DNA of 64,000 nt from Diorhabda sublineata (GCF_026230105.1 NC_079480.1:18022488-18086487); one strand, 5' to 3'; shown: positions 1 through 12,110, numbered from the stretch's first letter. Numbers and translations: made by a program. The notes: generated by a model not told the origin, from the sequence alone.

Positions 1-149
1 AAGACACTTTAGGCCGGAAATAAAAAAGATTTTCTAATCTGAATTTGCAAAGACGGTTTTAATTAATATCTTTCTATCGAATTATCGAGAAAATTCGGGG
101 TTTAGATTTTCAGAACGAGCATTGAAAATCCTTTAGACTTATATAAATT

Positions 150-510
150 TTTTTAATTTTTACGAATACTTGACTGCTAGCTTGATGGCACTGTAGAGAA
201 TGATTTCTGACAAGCAAATGGTGAAGTATCGTTCAGAATTGACCGTTCTAATGAAACGATGACGACTAATCAAGTTCTTCCGAAAATGCCAGTGACCATC
301 TGGTTCGAAGTGATTCGTGCGCGAACAACTTTTGTTGGATTTGGTTCGTCTTGAGAGACCCATACAGCCGATTGTTGGAAACACAGTAAAACACGGTGGT
401 TCGTCGCCAAAAGCAAGTTGATCGGCACACTGATGTAGGATAAATTCACTTCGAAAGTCATAGAAAATCATCGCACGAAAACGGTGATGATTTTCCATTC
501 CATTTTTTGA
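150..510 (-). pseudogene. mariner transposase remnant, internally deleted
   Basis: Reading on the - strand from about 498, the first residues match the N-terminal helix-turn-helix of mariner transposases (IFYDFRSEF, then a C-DQL-FGDEPP stretch). The reading then jumps to the central region of the same family: a QDEPNPTKVVRAR-like stretch, and a HRFIRTVNSERY-like stretch in another frame. The linker and first catalytic aspartate region are missing, so this is an internal deletion with a frameshift. It is dead and has no terminal repeats that I can see. It lies upstream of, and antisense to, the first nrf exon. The mariner assignment rests on remembered family motifs, not on a search. Confidence 0.6.
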
Positions 511-909
511 ACAAGATCAATGTTTCAAGTATCTGTAAATAACTCAAATAGCACTCTTATGACAACATGTCCTGAATACGTTCACTATTAAAATTGTCAA
601 ACTATGACGGCAATGTCATGACCTATTCACATCATTGTTGCCATATATCAAAAATTGAGTAAAATACCTCGTACAAAGCCAAATTAATCTAATAGTACGC
701 AAATTTCAAAAAATTGAAATGAATTTTTTGAGAAAAATGCTCTTCTACATAACCACAACATGGCTTTGATGTAATTTAGTTCAGTGATTTGAAATGTAAG
801 TCAAACGAGAGCTAAAATCACAAGTAGTAAATAAATATTAGTGAATAGCTCATTCAAAACATAAATTACTGTAAAAGTAAATACAACTTTATTGGTTTGT
901 ATGTTTTAG

Positions 910-1094
910 TGTTGGATGCGATTCCTAAATCTCCGGTAGGTCTTCTTTCATATAACATGGCACAACTTGGTGATTTCAATGAATGTATTCGTATACATTC
1001 GAAGAAATATAACATTATAGGAAAATATTGCCTGGGAAAAATTTCAATCGACAATCCAAATATTTATAACAATTCTGAATTTGAGCAAAATCAA
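910..1094 (+). CDS. nrf-6-like gene copy 1, NRF-domain exon
   Basis: This exon encodes part of the extracellular NRF domain found at the N-terminus of nose-resistant-to-fluoxetine proteins, multi-pass membrane acyltransferase-3 family members of insects and nematodes. The translation reads LDAIPKSPVGLL, then LGDFNECIRI and GKYCLGKI, which are the hallmark 'LDA-K-PSGLL', 'LG-FDEC' and 'GKYC' blocks with conserved cysteines. A TTTTAG acceptor precedes it and CAA|gtgcgt follows; the exon ends in phase 0. The signal-peptide exon must lie before it or outside the window. The exon carrying the next cysteine motif was not found between here and 8284, so the gene is incomplete as read. The domain call is secure; exon limits are inferred from splice sites. 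Confidence 0.75.
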
Positions 1095-1439
1095 GTGCGT
1101 ACTGAATTTATATTTTCTAACACCTTCCTTATAACATTAATTCTATCCTACCCTTTTTCAGCCTGTCAGAAGTGCCTCCCTACGAGACTGGCACGAATTG
1201 AAATTGAAAATGATTCTTTAAAAATTAAGAATTTCTTAGGTTGTTCAGAGCCACGAGTATATTACCTAAAAGCAGCGTAAAATATGGAAAGTATCGGGCA
1301 GTATCAATTGTGTAGTGGTTTAGCAAAAGTGTCTATCAAACCAGTGAGGAAAAATGACATTTAGTTCTGTAACTGACAGATTAGTGAAACAAAGAGTTGT
1401 TTTAACCCCTTATTGTTCCTTTAAATCATAGACTAAGTA

Positions 1440-1850
1440 GCTGAAGAAGTGAACAAAAACTAATGTATGCTGACGACCTATTATTATTGACAAACACATA
1501 ATAACAGCTAAGAAAGAGAAGAGAATAACAGGAATCAGAACTACTTATAATACTAATCTAAGGTTTTACATCTTGGGAAACCAACCAATAAATTCAAGCA
1601 GCGAAATGGAAATACAGTTAGACGCGAATTGAACGTAGTGAAGGGAGGACAAAGAATCGAACATCAATCGGGAAGATTTGAATACATAATAAGAATAAAG
1701 TAGAACAAAACAGTTGAAGAGATATGGTGAAAATAATCAAAAGTAAAAAGGAAATCTACCAGATAGAGATAGAGTACATAATTAGCGAACCACATGGTAC
1801 AGAAAGAGCTGAACTGGAAACGGGCTTATTATAAAGGAAATGATAGAACC
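1440..1850 (+). mobile_element. degenerate LINE 3' end
   Basis: Three frames together resemble the C-terminal tail of non-LTR retrotransposon reverse transcriptases: a YILGNQ-like 'YLG' block, then a QLKRYGENN-like block corresponding to the usual 'QLRWYGHV-RM', then an RTTWYRKS-like basic stretch. The stretch is full of stops and shifts. No ends or target duplication are visible. It is weak support, but the order of blocks is right. Confidence 0.35.
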
Positions 1851-3270
1851 GGATGGAGAATGAATATTTTGGGTTATAACGCCATATGCCATTGCATTTG
1901 AAAATATATAATACAGGTACAAAATCGTTCACGAAATTTTTCATCCTTCGACCGTTTCCACGAACAAACTCCTCAATAAAATAATCATTTTTCGACCTTG
2001 GAACATCCCCTTATTTTTTAACCATTTAAATATCCTAATAGCATACAATTCACTGAAACCTCTCCGATATACAATGTAGCACGTTTTATGAAAAACCAAC
2101 TTAACTGTCTCCTTCTACCTTCCACATTGTTTCTTGAAATTCTTCACAAATCCAGGCAAAACATTTGATCGAACTGGGACGCAGACAGCAAAGCTAGTAG
2201 ATTTCGAACGTCTAGATCTCATCGGAATAAGTTCAAGTAGCTATCGAATTTTGATTATTATGCTACCTCCTCGACCTCAAGACTAGCTCTTAACTGATAA
2301 CCTCGACGTCGTGAGCGAAGAACGCGGGATCAATTAACATTTTTTTGTCGACGTAAAATGTATCGTGAAGGGTTTAAGTGAAGTGTGGTGCTAGTTCCTC
2401 AGATTACCGCGAACAGTGAAAGTGACGGTGTGCGGTAGTCAGACAACGAGCAAATAGTCTTCTTTAGTTACTACTGGAAGTTTTACTTACGAAATCAGTA
2501 CTCTGGAGCGCGATGGCCGAGCGAAATTTCGCTGTTTACACTACAACTAACAGAGGAGGAAAAATTCACTTAGAAGATCGTGATACTAGATGCGATATAC
2601 AGTATGTGAGGGGACGATCTAATTTGTAATCCACCGACCGTCGAGCTGTATGTATTAGAAGCTCTCTTAGGTTTTGCGCGACTTACTGTTTCTTGACAGC
2701 AATGCGTTCACCGAAGAAGCTTAACGTACGATCTGGATCAGCTAGTTACAAAATTTGACTGATGATGGATGCGCAGAAAAACAACATGCGACAGAATTCG
2801 CAGATTGGATCGGTTCCTAGACAACGAAAAGAAATTTAACTAGTTTGCTCTCGATTTAAGTCCAAAAATGTTCACTACCTACACCACTTGAGCCCAAGAA
2901 GAATTTACTGCACAAACTTTCTCAGTCAATGGTATGATTACAGTCAGATCGGAAGTATGATGCTGGCAAATATTTTTTTTATATGATTAGAAACTAGCAG
3001 AAGATTGCAGAAATGATGTGAGACGCTTGGGTAGCACTTGTAGCAGTAGCAAAAGAAGTGAAAGTAATTGTTGATGGTATAATTCTATTGCCAAAACATT
3101 AATTACTCAATGAAATTGTTCACAAAACTGAATATAGAAAATATGTTGCTTTGGTGGAGCTACTCCATGTCGTCTGCTATTGATGAGTTAATAAAAAAAA
3201 CGACTATTTGAAACCTGAATTCCTAATAGAAATAGTTAACATTATATTGTCTGAGTAATTGGAGAACAAA
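1851..3270. other. intronic stretch without recognised gene
   Basis: This lies in the long first intron of the nrf copy 1 gene. The only item of note is a short open frame at 2513-2629 (+) after a good start context (gcgATGGCC), whose product contains TTTNRGGKIHL and distantly resembles the start of a FLYWCH zinc finger. It stops after 38 codons and I do not call it a gene. Confidence 0.5.
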
Positions 3271-3279
3271 TGAATTTTT

Positions 3280-4125
3280 ATTCGCACCACCCCGATTTCT
3301 AAAAATATTTTTTGCTTAATAAATTTCAAATAATATTGCTATTGTTTTACTTCTTTTCAATCATTCTGATGCAGGAAATGTGTAGTAATTTCAAGTGATT
3401 TTTAATGAGTGAAAAAATAAAAATAAAAACATTGCAAATTTTCTTAAAAATGAAACTTGCCTTCTAAACAATAACGTTCCTTTTCTTAAAACGCTAGTAG
3501 TGCGTATTTCTTCCTATTCATATTTTGACTTCTTAGTGGCCAGTCCAAGATATGAAATCTTGGACATTTTCATGTATTAAACGAAAAGACTCACCAATAA
3601 ATAGCACAAATGGAACGACGTGATTTTCAAGAATGTCAGTTATGTATCTCGCTACAATTGCTTAATTGCAAAAAACGGTCATTTCGAAGAGTTAAAACTG
3701 AAGGAAATCCTTGTCCAGGCTTCCTAGAATGTGAACCGGTCTCTCGAAATCTTTGTTTCAATCTGTCAATGGTTGTGTGGTGTTCGCTAAACAGATTTGC
3801 CACTTCACGATAACTTTGTCCCTGTCCAACTAACTCGGTTATTCTTTCAGCTTCCGTTTACTTAACTGCCTAACTTCATTTTTTGTTCTAGACTTTAACA
3901 CAACTTCATTGACTTAAATTACTACTGTCTACAAGTTGATACTACAATAAAATGAAAAATTAAAATTTTAAAAAACCACAGAGACAGTTATTTACCATAA
4001 TAAATTTTGTAACATTTTAATGCTAATATTTGAGATACTTTTTGTGATAGAAAAAAAAAAAAGAAATCCAAAACATTATCATTTTAGGTTTTCATATTGA
4101 AATAAAGGGTGGTGCGTTATTATGA
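3280..4125 (-). mobile_element. deleted Tc1-like transposon with inverted ends
   Basis: Between about 3610 and 3890 the - strand encodes the paired helix-turn-helix of a Tc1-family transposase: ERITELVGQGQSYREVANLF, then RFRETGSHSRKPGQG, the GRPR-like hook between the two DNA-binding subdomains, followed by a short LRNDRF block. The catalytic domain is absent. CGCACCACCC occurs at about 3284 and its inverse GGGTGGTGCG at about 4107, each in an AT context, which fits terminal inverted repeats of a Tc1 element. I infer an internally deleted copy of roughly 0.85 kb. Exact ends and the TA duplication could not be fixed. Confidence 0.55.
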
Positions 4126-6550
4126 CCACGAGTTTATATACTAGAATATCAATAAAAATAGATATTCTGAAATATATATGTAACTATGACAAATAACCAG
4201 TCATAAATATTGAAGTATAGTACAAGATTCAGTTGAATTCATTTTACTGCAAGTAACAACGGTCAAAATTTTTATGGGAAACGGAAGAGAAAATTTTGGT
4301 TCTTCATGATCTAATTTTATGATATACCTGGCCTTGAATTTTGAATGTTATCTCAAAATTACGACCATCAGATGACAAATTTTGTATGCTCCTAACAACG
4401 TCATTTGGAACCAAGATTTAAATTTCCGTGACTTACACAAAAATAATTTTGATTCATTTGAAATGTCAGAAAGTAGGGATTTCAAAGTTTCAGGTGAAGT
4501 AGGGAGTGATGACAATACAACTTTTCCTGGTTAATAATCATAATTAAATGCAAGAAGAGCAAATGATCCACGTGTTACTGCGCGGTTGATTCGATGATTT
4601 TCTCGGTTTTCTCTCTATATGAATCTATGTGTTTCTGAAGTGCCACTCTGGTTCTCAATACATTTTCTTGTCGACTATTAGAGGTAAAAAAATATTCGAA
4701 GTAATGTTCGCAACGAAGACAACATGAAGAATGATTTGAAAGAAGCAACGTTAAGTGGTATATGCAAAATAAGACATGTATAGTGTGTAGTCTAAGAAAA
4801 TATATCACATTAAAGTGTGGTGCCATCTATGAGGTGCAAAGGACAAAATTTGACAGCCCTCTGTAAAGAAATTAATTCGATTAAGGTGCCATCTGTTCCA
4901 GACTTATGGAGACTACGATTAATAACAACAATAAAGGTTGATGATCAGTTAATTATTGAGACCATTCATTTAAATAATAACTATCCTATCATATAAGTTG
5001 GTCCAAATTGCATAAATATGCCAACTTTCATGAATATCAGTTGACTCGTTTTTGAGTTCATTGGGAACATATACACTGACACTGAATTTTCATATATTAT
5101 TAAATGAATTACATAAAAGTATGAATCAATATTTCTATTGACGTCAAGAAAATATTGGCCTTGCAAATTTTTCTAAGCGTTATGCTTAACGAGGTTATTG
5201 CACCCTCAGCTATGAAAATAGAATAATAAAACATACCGATACGTGGATGAACATTATTTTGAGAGAATCTATTCAATGAATTCCGCGCCTTATACTATGG
5301 AATATAAACGAATGTAGAGTTTTAACATTGTTGTTGTTTTCACACTGAAATTTTTTTGCTACTGAAATTTGATGGCGTATCTTAGATAAAAATTGGGAAT
5401 TGCAAGCTATCCAAAAAAAACAAAACAATAAATATTTAAACCTGCAGTTACCTGCACGCTTCGAGTGGCATAAAATGCCCAATTGTTTATAATGAACGAA
5501 TTTTACGGTATTAAGACACTCAACTATCTAGACTTCACAATATGAATCTAAAAAAGCTCGCGCTAAAACTAACCAAGGTAAATACAGGACTGTCGTAGAA
5601 CTGACGAATAGAGTATGAAAATCTGCGATTCATTGGACAATAATGCGATGTTTCAAACACTAACTAAATAGACAGGTACTGAAAGTTTTGATTCATTGCG
5701 GTATCTGAAAACAAACGAAATATAACAACTATTAACCATCGTATTTTACTAATGTCCCGTTATCTAAGGTTGAAATTTGAATTGAATATGATCGTTCGGC
5801 GAAATCGAAGTCTACAGCATACATACAAGGAGAAAATTAAAAAAAGCATGCTAAAAATGTTAATCTCGTCGCCATTGGAGATGTTTCATACATCATAATC
5901 TTCTAATAAGCTCTGAGACTGAATCATCCAATCTTCATATCACTCATCGTTATTGATAATTGCTCTTTCACTTTTTAAACACAACTACATGACGCTTCTT
6001 AAATTCGCTAACCAAACTTTTCAGGTAGATACATTCAAGTTTAAACCAGGTAACAGCACTTTTCCAGGTGAGAGAGCTCGATTGGACGTCCTATTCCAAG
6101 ATACAATACTACAGTATTTAAAAAGATTTTTTTATTACATAGAGAGTTCGATTCAACACTTTTGTGACATTGAATATCTCGCTATAAAACAATTATTTCA
6201 AAATTCATTGTTGTTTCACAAATACCCAATTAACGAGAAATTCATCACTTTCACCTTATCAGCTCCATGATGAATATTGGAGGAACTTCAAAAGAAAATT
6301 TACATTTCCAACAATCAGCTTTAAATTTCCATTTTATTTGCCGTGAAGGAGCAGAACGTTCATTTTAGACATCTTAGCATTTAAAAGAATAATTACTTAT
6401 ACGATCATGGACTCTATATCTTCCAAATGATACTCAGCATCTTCTAGGTAGAAATATATGTTTGTAGTACATGCGTAGCTAAATGAGCACAAGGCAACTA
6501 CCACCATGTTAAGATATTTATTATATTAGATAGCAGAGCAGCCCTATAAG
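4126..6550. other. intronic stretch, nothing recognised
   Basis: No protein family, RNA gene or repeat is recognised. The longest open frame (5953-6270, +, 105 codons) has no family signature and no plausible splice or codon support. Confidence 0.4.
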
Positions 6551-6559
6551 TTTTTGATT

Positions 6560-7040
6560 GTTATAAAATTGGATCAAAGATAAAATGATGATACACCCAA
6601 GCTTTGAAATCACTAAGAGCAAATCACAAAGTTATTAGGTAATTGATATGACCAGGTTGATTACCTATCGAAGAAAGGCGAGATAACTCTTTTCCTAGGA
6701 CGATAAAAAATGGTCATAAAAAGTGGGGCCTCAAACACTCAAATTCTACCAATTGGTCACAAAAGACCCTCTCATTGACCGAAGATAAGTCGAAAAAATT
6801 TATTGTTAACTGTCCGTTGAACTACCATCTGAAGAACATCAGAGAAACAGCTCTGGTCATTTCTACAAGAAATCAAATGAAACAGCTAAACACCTCATCT
6901 GTGAGTGCGAGGCAGTTCATAGACAAATGTTATGGTACTCACATTCAAGATACTTAAATCCAGAAGATATAAACCGCTCAGCCCTTAGACAAGTAGCTTA
7001 CTAATTCAAAAAAAAGTATCAAGGTGACCATATTGTGCAT
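6560..7040 (+). mobile_element. LINE 3' end fragment
   Basis: Around 6860-6990 the + strand encodes, across frames, NETAKHLICECEAVHRQ, then NPEDINRSALRQVA. This is the cysteine/histidine-containing tail after RNase H in I/R1-type LINEs ('AEHLL-CE-P---R'). Upstream sequence is stop-ridden but collinear with the end of an RNase H region. It is a 5'-truncated, mutated copy in the same orientation as the nrf gene. Confidence 0.5.
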
Positions 7041-7539
7041 CAGAAGATGGTATTGGTTCTAATTTCTCGATTTAACGCATTGAATATTTGATTGATGACG
7101 CGAACGCTTTTCACTGGAATATATATTTTTTTGGGTTCAGTTCACGTCTGGTACCCTGTTCAGCTGTAGCATGTTAACTTATTACTAACTTCCGACTAGG
7201 ACTAGAATTGAGTGCATCTGTCTAATTAACGGCAGTTAATACACACAAATTAACATACACATCGAAAAATTAGTTTGTCTAGGAAGCATATGATGAAAGT
7301 CCATCATGAGTAACGTGTTTTCCTGTTATATCGAGTTTGAACGAGTTTGGATGCAATGAGAAACCTTGGAATATATTAATAATGATGTATATCGTATTTT
7401 TCCTATAATAATAACAGTTTTTGGAAAATACATATGATATTACGATATTTCTACTGTCAAGAAAGCCTTGTAGGCCCCCACGGACATTAACCAGCAATGG
7501 CAAAAAAACCATCAAGTCAGTCAGTCAAAATTCCGTGGC

Positions 7540-8040
7540 TTAATGTTCCATCACGATAATGCATCGTCTCACTCTACAAAGTAGACTATTGAATTTAACT
7601 TGTAGAAGCTTTGGTTACTGCATTGATGTAGTTGATGATTTTTTTTAAATATGAATAAAATAATTCCCCCAGAAAAACTTTCCTATTTGCTATCGTTTTC
7701 GGGGATTCACAAAGTGTGATAAACCTTGTGCAGACCACAAGAATCGCGGGGTGAATTATTGCACTGATTTGACGTCCTATTCCGCTTACAAAAATGTGCT
7801 CTACCATGTTGACAGCACACCGGTTTACACCTCCGCCGTCACCAGTGCTAAATTGCTCGAATTGTACAGAGGACAAAGTGCTGCATCATCGGTATTCTCC
7901 ATATTTGACCCCGTGTGACTTCTTTTGGTTCTCAAACTTGGAATAGTTACTCGTCCAGTAGATATTCCAATCGAATGAAGAGGTTCACTTTGCAGTTCTC
8001 AAGAAAACGTATTTTTTGAATGAGTTTAAGGAAGTGGGAT
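7540..8040 (+). pseudogene. mariner transposase 3' fragment, split
   Basis: The + strand shows the second catalytic motif region MFHHDNASSH at about 7545, and then, some 300 bp on, a block equivalent to the 'PYSPDLAPCDFFLF' third-acid motif (SPYLTPCDFFWF) and a SNEEVHFAVLK-like tail. The roughly 300 bp between them (7590-7870) is not transposase and looks like an insertion into the element. Stops in all parts show it is dead. Confidence 0.55.
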
Positions 8041-8283
8041 TATTTTTGAAAATAAATCATTTTTCGGAAATTCCCGTTCTCCTTTTGTAGGCTAAATACT
8101 TATTGAACCTTCCTCGCGTAATCAATATAGAGAATACATTTCTAGATAATGTTCAATTCTGGTTAACTTCAAGTATCTGTTTAAAAGTGAAACAAAACCT
8201 CGTTAGATATTTGTATCAATTAATTCCAGTCAGTACTATGTGTTATATGCACTATGAAACATTGGATTTTTTCTTTATTTCAG

Positions 8284-8360
8284 ATCAGTCTTCAGTTTAC
8301 TTTTTGGATTGACAATAATTTCAACCCTAACAGATGTTTATTTCGTATATATAAGAAAAG
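8284..8360 (+). CDS. nrf-6-like gene copy 1, first transmembrane exon
   Basis: A 77-bp exon between a TTTATTTCAG acceptor and an AAAAG|gtaag donor encodes VFSLLFGLTIISTLTDVYF, the first transmembrane helix of nrf-6-type acyltransferases, ending in a basic YIRK stretch at the membrane edge. It enters with one base completing an upstream codon and leaves one base that joins cleanly to the exon at 10613. The NRF-domain part that should directly precede it was not found. Confidence 0.75.
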
Positions 8361-8399
8361 GTAAGAAACGAATTTTTTTATTTTATGAAACATTTGTTG

Positions 8400-9060
8400 T
8401 GATTGTCATGGTAAAAGCAGTGTCATCGTGCAATTGAACAGTAATAAGATGATACCGCGCCTGCGTAGTTTGTAGTTACTTTTTTATTACTTCTCTTTTT
8501 TTTTCAAGTAATTGAATCTTACGTTAGATATAAAAAACTACTGTCAATAAAATCAGTCTTCATACAATTTTACTGTTGTGTTCGTCTACACCTTAATAGT
8601 GGAGACGAGATAAACATTGCGCCATGAATGCCGATCAATTCGCACAGTTTCTAGCAGCGTTCACAGAGGAGCAGAAGAAGCTACTGGACACGGTGATTCA
8701 ACAATCTACTGGCGCTGTTCAAGCTGCTATTTCTGGTGATGATCCTCGTCCTTCAGGTCTGTTCAATCTTGCTCTAATTCATTCCTTCGAACATTTTGAC
8801 TCAAAGAAGGAATCCTTCCAAATCTATCTCCAGAGATTCTAGAATTACATTAAAATGAAGAATATTTCAACCAAGCCTGAAATGTGTGCACAGTTGCTTC
8901 TGAACTCTGTAGGTCCTTCGACTTATGTACTTCTAGTATTTCATTTGATTCGGAGTTTCAACCAAGGAGCGTGTGATGTGAACTCTGCCATTTTATGAAG
9001 TTCTAGACTCAATGGAGTTGGTATCGTGTAAAGTGTCATGCAGGCAGTGTATTAAGCGAC
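8400..9060 (+). mobile_element. gypsy-like LTR retroelement 5' fragment (LTR end, gag start)
   Basis: An open frame at 8624-8842 begins MNADQFAQFLAAFTEEQKKL and reaches FEHFDSKKESFQIYLQRF, a pattern common at the start of insect Ty3/gypsy gag proteins (a query segment about 70 residues from the start, followed by 'F-YLQRF'). The following sequence continues the gag frame after a stop. Just upstream, 'agtggagacgagataaac' at about 8599 resembles the leader and primer-binding region after a 5' LTR, and 8400-8590 may be part of that LTR. No downstream pol or 3' LTR is present. Confidence 0.45.
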
Positions 9061-9560
9061 GTTAGCATTGGAAGAAGAGGAAAGAAAAAGAAGTGTACAA
9101 AGCCATAACAAGACCAGTAATCACGTATGCGATGGAAACAATAGTAATCATCAAAAAGGAAATCGAAGAAACTAAAAGAACCGGGAGAGGGATAATAAGA
9201 ACTACAACATCTTCAAATATAACACAGGAGGGAGATAGAGTTAAGAAAAACGAAGAAAGAGAGAAAGAGCTGGCGAAGGAAAATATGAGCATGTATAACG
9301 AGAAGAAGAAAACCAACTGAAATGATCAAAAGAATAACGGATTGGACTCTGATTCTGGCCAAGGAGAAGAGGCAGACCGAGAAATACTTGGAGCAACGAA
9401 ATAGAGCAGGACATAAGAGCACTTAATATAGAGAACTGGAGGACGAAATGCCAGAACCGAAAGGAATGGAAAATAAAAACAAAAGCAGTCAAGACAAACG
9501 ATAAACTATAAAAAAAAAGAATAATAATATATGAGCGATCAGGAAACAATCGAATCGAAG
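9061..9560 (+). mobile_element. degenerate LINE 3' end (second lineage)
   Basis: The + strand reads VYKAITRPVITYAMET at 9093, the 'LYKT-IRPV-TYG-E-W' block downstream of the RT catalytic motif. Further on come, in shifted frames, RRRGRPRNTW and QDIRALNIENWRTK, matching the usual C-terminal 'RRGRPRKRW---I--D---L---NW' motif. A-rich purine runs and multiple stops separate the blocks. It is a 5'-truncated, mutated copy. Confidence 0.6.
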
Positions 9561-9899
9561 TGAGGACTTTAGTTAGTGAACCACTGAAAATTGAGACAGA
9601 AGAAGGAGTCCCTCCTCATTTTTTTCATCTGATATACCATATACATATTAAAGGTGAAAAAACGACTGATATTATCCGAGAGATAACAAAAATATACTTC
9701 TTTATGCTCACTTTTTTTTAGACTCCATATCTTCAGTTACCTTCTAAGAACCCATTATTGCGATTATCAAGGTGTCTTCTAATGTTTTGAAACATATGTT
9801 ATGATTAGCATTAATACTTTTTGAAATGATTTCTCTAAACTCTCACTGCAATACCGGCGGCTTCTTCTTCCATCATTAGTCTTTGTAGAAACGGATTTC

Positions 9900-10290
9900 T
9901 ACATAAGTGATTGCTACAATATTTTCGGACTGCGAGGGTATCCTTTGGATTGAGTTCAAGGAATCAAATTCAATTTCGACCGCAGTATATTATTCTGATT
10001 TACTTAGGCAGTTGCTCCAAAGTCATATTGGAAATAGGCGCGGCAAAATCAGACGTGCGCTTGCTTAATAATAATGCTCCAATACACAATGCTTTAATTT
10101 CCAATGTTACTGTACACGAATATGGATTCAAAGTTACAGAACATCCACCATATAGCCTTGATCTGGCTCCGTTCGACTTTTTTTATTCGGCAAGCTGAGG
10201 GGGTGAAATATTTAACAGCGACGATGAAATTATTCAGGCGGTGTTCGATCATTTTGACTCTAAAGTAGTATAAAATCTCTAGTTAGACGT
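9900..10290 (+). pseudogene. mariner transposase C-terminal fragment
   Basis: The + strand encodes VRLLNNNAPIHNALI (second catalytic aspartate region, 'LLHDNAPVHKS', here with the aspartate replaced by asparagine) and PPYSLDLAPFDFF (third acidic motif), then a NSDDEIIQAVFDHF tail after a stop. This lineage differs from the copies at 7.5 and 11 kb. The N-terminal half is missing. Confidence 0.65.
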
Positions 10291-10612
10291 TCTAAAAAGT
10301 GTATGGAAATAAAAGAAGAATATATTGAAAATTATTTTTTTTAATTTATGGCCGTATTATGTTGCTAAGAACTCATGGAACGCATTACATATATATTCTG
10401 GTAAAGACTGAAATCATTCGAAACGTTCATTATTTATTCAATTAATTCAAAATTACTTTCCAATTAGAAAACACCTAGAATCAAGACAATTTATCAAAAA
10501 GATTGTTTCCATCAATATTTTCAGTATTAGCAACAATGAATGTTAGGTTGGATATCTGTGAGAAAATGAATTACTTAATTTTAAATTTTTATTGCAAAAA
10601 TATTTATTCCAG

Positions 10613-10806
10613 AGAAACTCAAACCGATTTATGAAAGTTTTTCTATATATACGAATGGAAAATCTCTCTTTTCAATTCCAAATCGCAGTGAAAATCTTTC
10701 TTGTCTCGATGGAATGAGAGTCTTAAGTATATTATGGATTTTATGGTACCATGTAACTTATGCTTCCATGTCAATACCACTAACAAATAATATCGATGTT
10801 GTTAAT
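10613..10806 (+). CDS. nrf-6-like gene copy 1, acyltransferase-3 exon with active histidine
   Basis: The exon encodes EKLKPIYESFSIYTNGKSLF, then LSCLDGMRVLSILWILWYHV. The block 'L-CLDG-R-LS--W---YH' is the signature of the acyltransferase-3 domain in nrf-6 proteins, and its histidine is the proposed catalytic residue. The second half starts a transmembrane helix. Acceptor TTATTCCAG and donor AAT|gtgagt are good; phase fits both neighbours. The family acts in membranes, possibly on lipids or in yolk and cuticular transport; the substrate is unknown. Confidence 0.85.
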
Positions 10807-10999
10807 GTGAGTAGATAATTATTAACTAATAAAATGAAATATATTGATTGTATTTTGATATGAGAATGAGCTACCTTCCTTTCAACTTAACTGTAATCAA
10901 AATATTTATACAGTGTCTCCATACGTGATTTTCTAATAATTTAATATATTTCCATCGGGAGTACGAAGAAATGTTTAGGAAAAGTTATTCAAATTCAAA

Positions 11000-12110
11000 C
11001 TATTATTCACTCAATAAGTCCTATGACTGACACCATTCAAGTGAAGTTATTTTTGTTATTTTCAAATCAATGGATGCAAAACAAATTTGGTGTGTTAATT
11101 TATCATTGCTTCTTGATGAAAAAAATACTGTACAAACTCGGCAATGGCTTCAAAAGTGTTTTAAGGACTCTGTTCCATCTAAAAGAACCATTTGGTATTG
11201 GATTGCTCAATTTAAACGTGGTCATACAGATACCAATGATGGTGAACGTTCTGGTCGTTAAATTGAGGAGATTACTCCCAGTAAACATAAGAAAGTTCAC
11301 AAATTGGTTATATCTAATAGTAAATTGTAATTGTGTGATATAGCTGAGGTTATAAAGATATCAGAAGGTAGTGTGTTTACAATTATGCATAAACATTTGA
11401 CCACGAGAAAGCTTTCTTAAATTTAGGTGCCGCGTTTGCTTACAGTCGATCAAAAACAACGTGTTGATGATTCAGAGCAATGTTTGGTAATGTTTACTCG
11501 TGATAAATCAAATTTTTTACGTCGATGTTACGATGTTATGGAAAGGTTACGGCTTCAGTATTTTCGGATACGCATGGAATTTTGTTCATCAACTATCTCC
11601 GAATAGAGGACACCATAAAGGAAAACGGCCTCTTATATCGACGAAAAAACTACTGTTTTACCAAGAAAATATACGAATGAACGAATTACACTTCGAACTG
11701 CTTCCTCATCTACCGTATAGTCTAGATTTGGCTCCCAGAGATAACTGGCTAATCTCTGGTCTCAAAAAAATATTCGCTGGTGAAAAATTCAGCTCAAATG
11801 AAGAAGCAATTGCTGAAAATGAAGTCTATTTTAAGTCAAAAGTCAAAGATACAAGCACGGCCTCGAGAAGTTAGAGAAGCGTTCAGATTTTTGGCAAAAA
11901 AATGTGTTTTTGTTAGTTGGTTACATGACTTATTGAGTGATGTGTTACATCGACTTTCGAGCGCTCATATATACGAATATTTTGAGATACGTGTCTTCTG
12001 GAAGCTGGAACGGATAAATGGCATTCCAATATAACTCTATTGGAAAAAATTACTTTGATGTTCGAGTAATTTGACGAGAAGGCAAGATAATGGATCGAGC
12101 TGTATTTCAA
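11000..12110 (+). pseudogene. mariner transposase, near full length but broken
   Basis: Blocks in order on the + strand: an N-terminal helix-turn-helix (WLQKCFKDSVPSKRTI, WIAQFKRGHT), a SGR hook, a VPRLLTVDQKQ linker, a TRDKSNFLRRC segment before the first catalytic aspartate (then a deletion), an HGILFITYL-like block, HFELLPHLPYSLDLAP (third acidic motif) and a SSNEEAIAENEVYF tail. At least four frameshifts or stops break it, and part of the centre is lost. It resembles the irritans-like mariner group. It lies within an nrf intron. Confidence 0.65.

Noticed and set aside
1162..1280. Second nrf copy 1 exon after the acceptor at 1161
   Set aside because: In the phase set by the previous exon it stops after 19 codons; the better-looking frame requires a weaker donor. 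Left as a question in the findings.
4575..4826. 83-codon frame on the - strand
   Set aside because: Hydrophobic start and cysteines are suggestive, but no family, conservation or splice evidence.
5953..6270. 105-codon open frame
   Set aside because: No family signature, low-complexity AT-rich composition, inside an intron.
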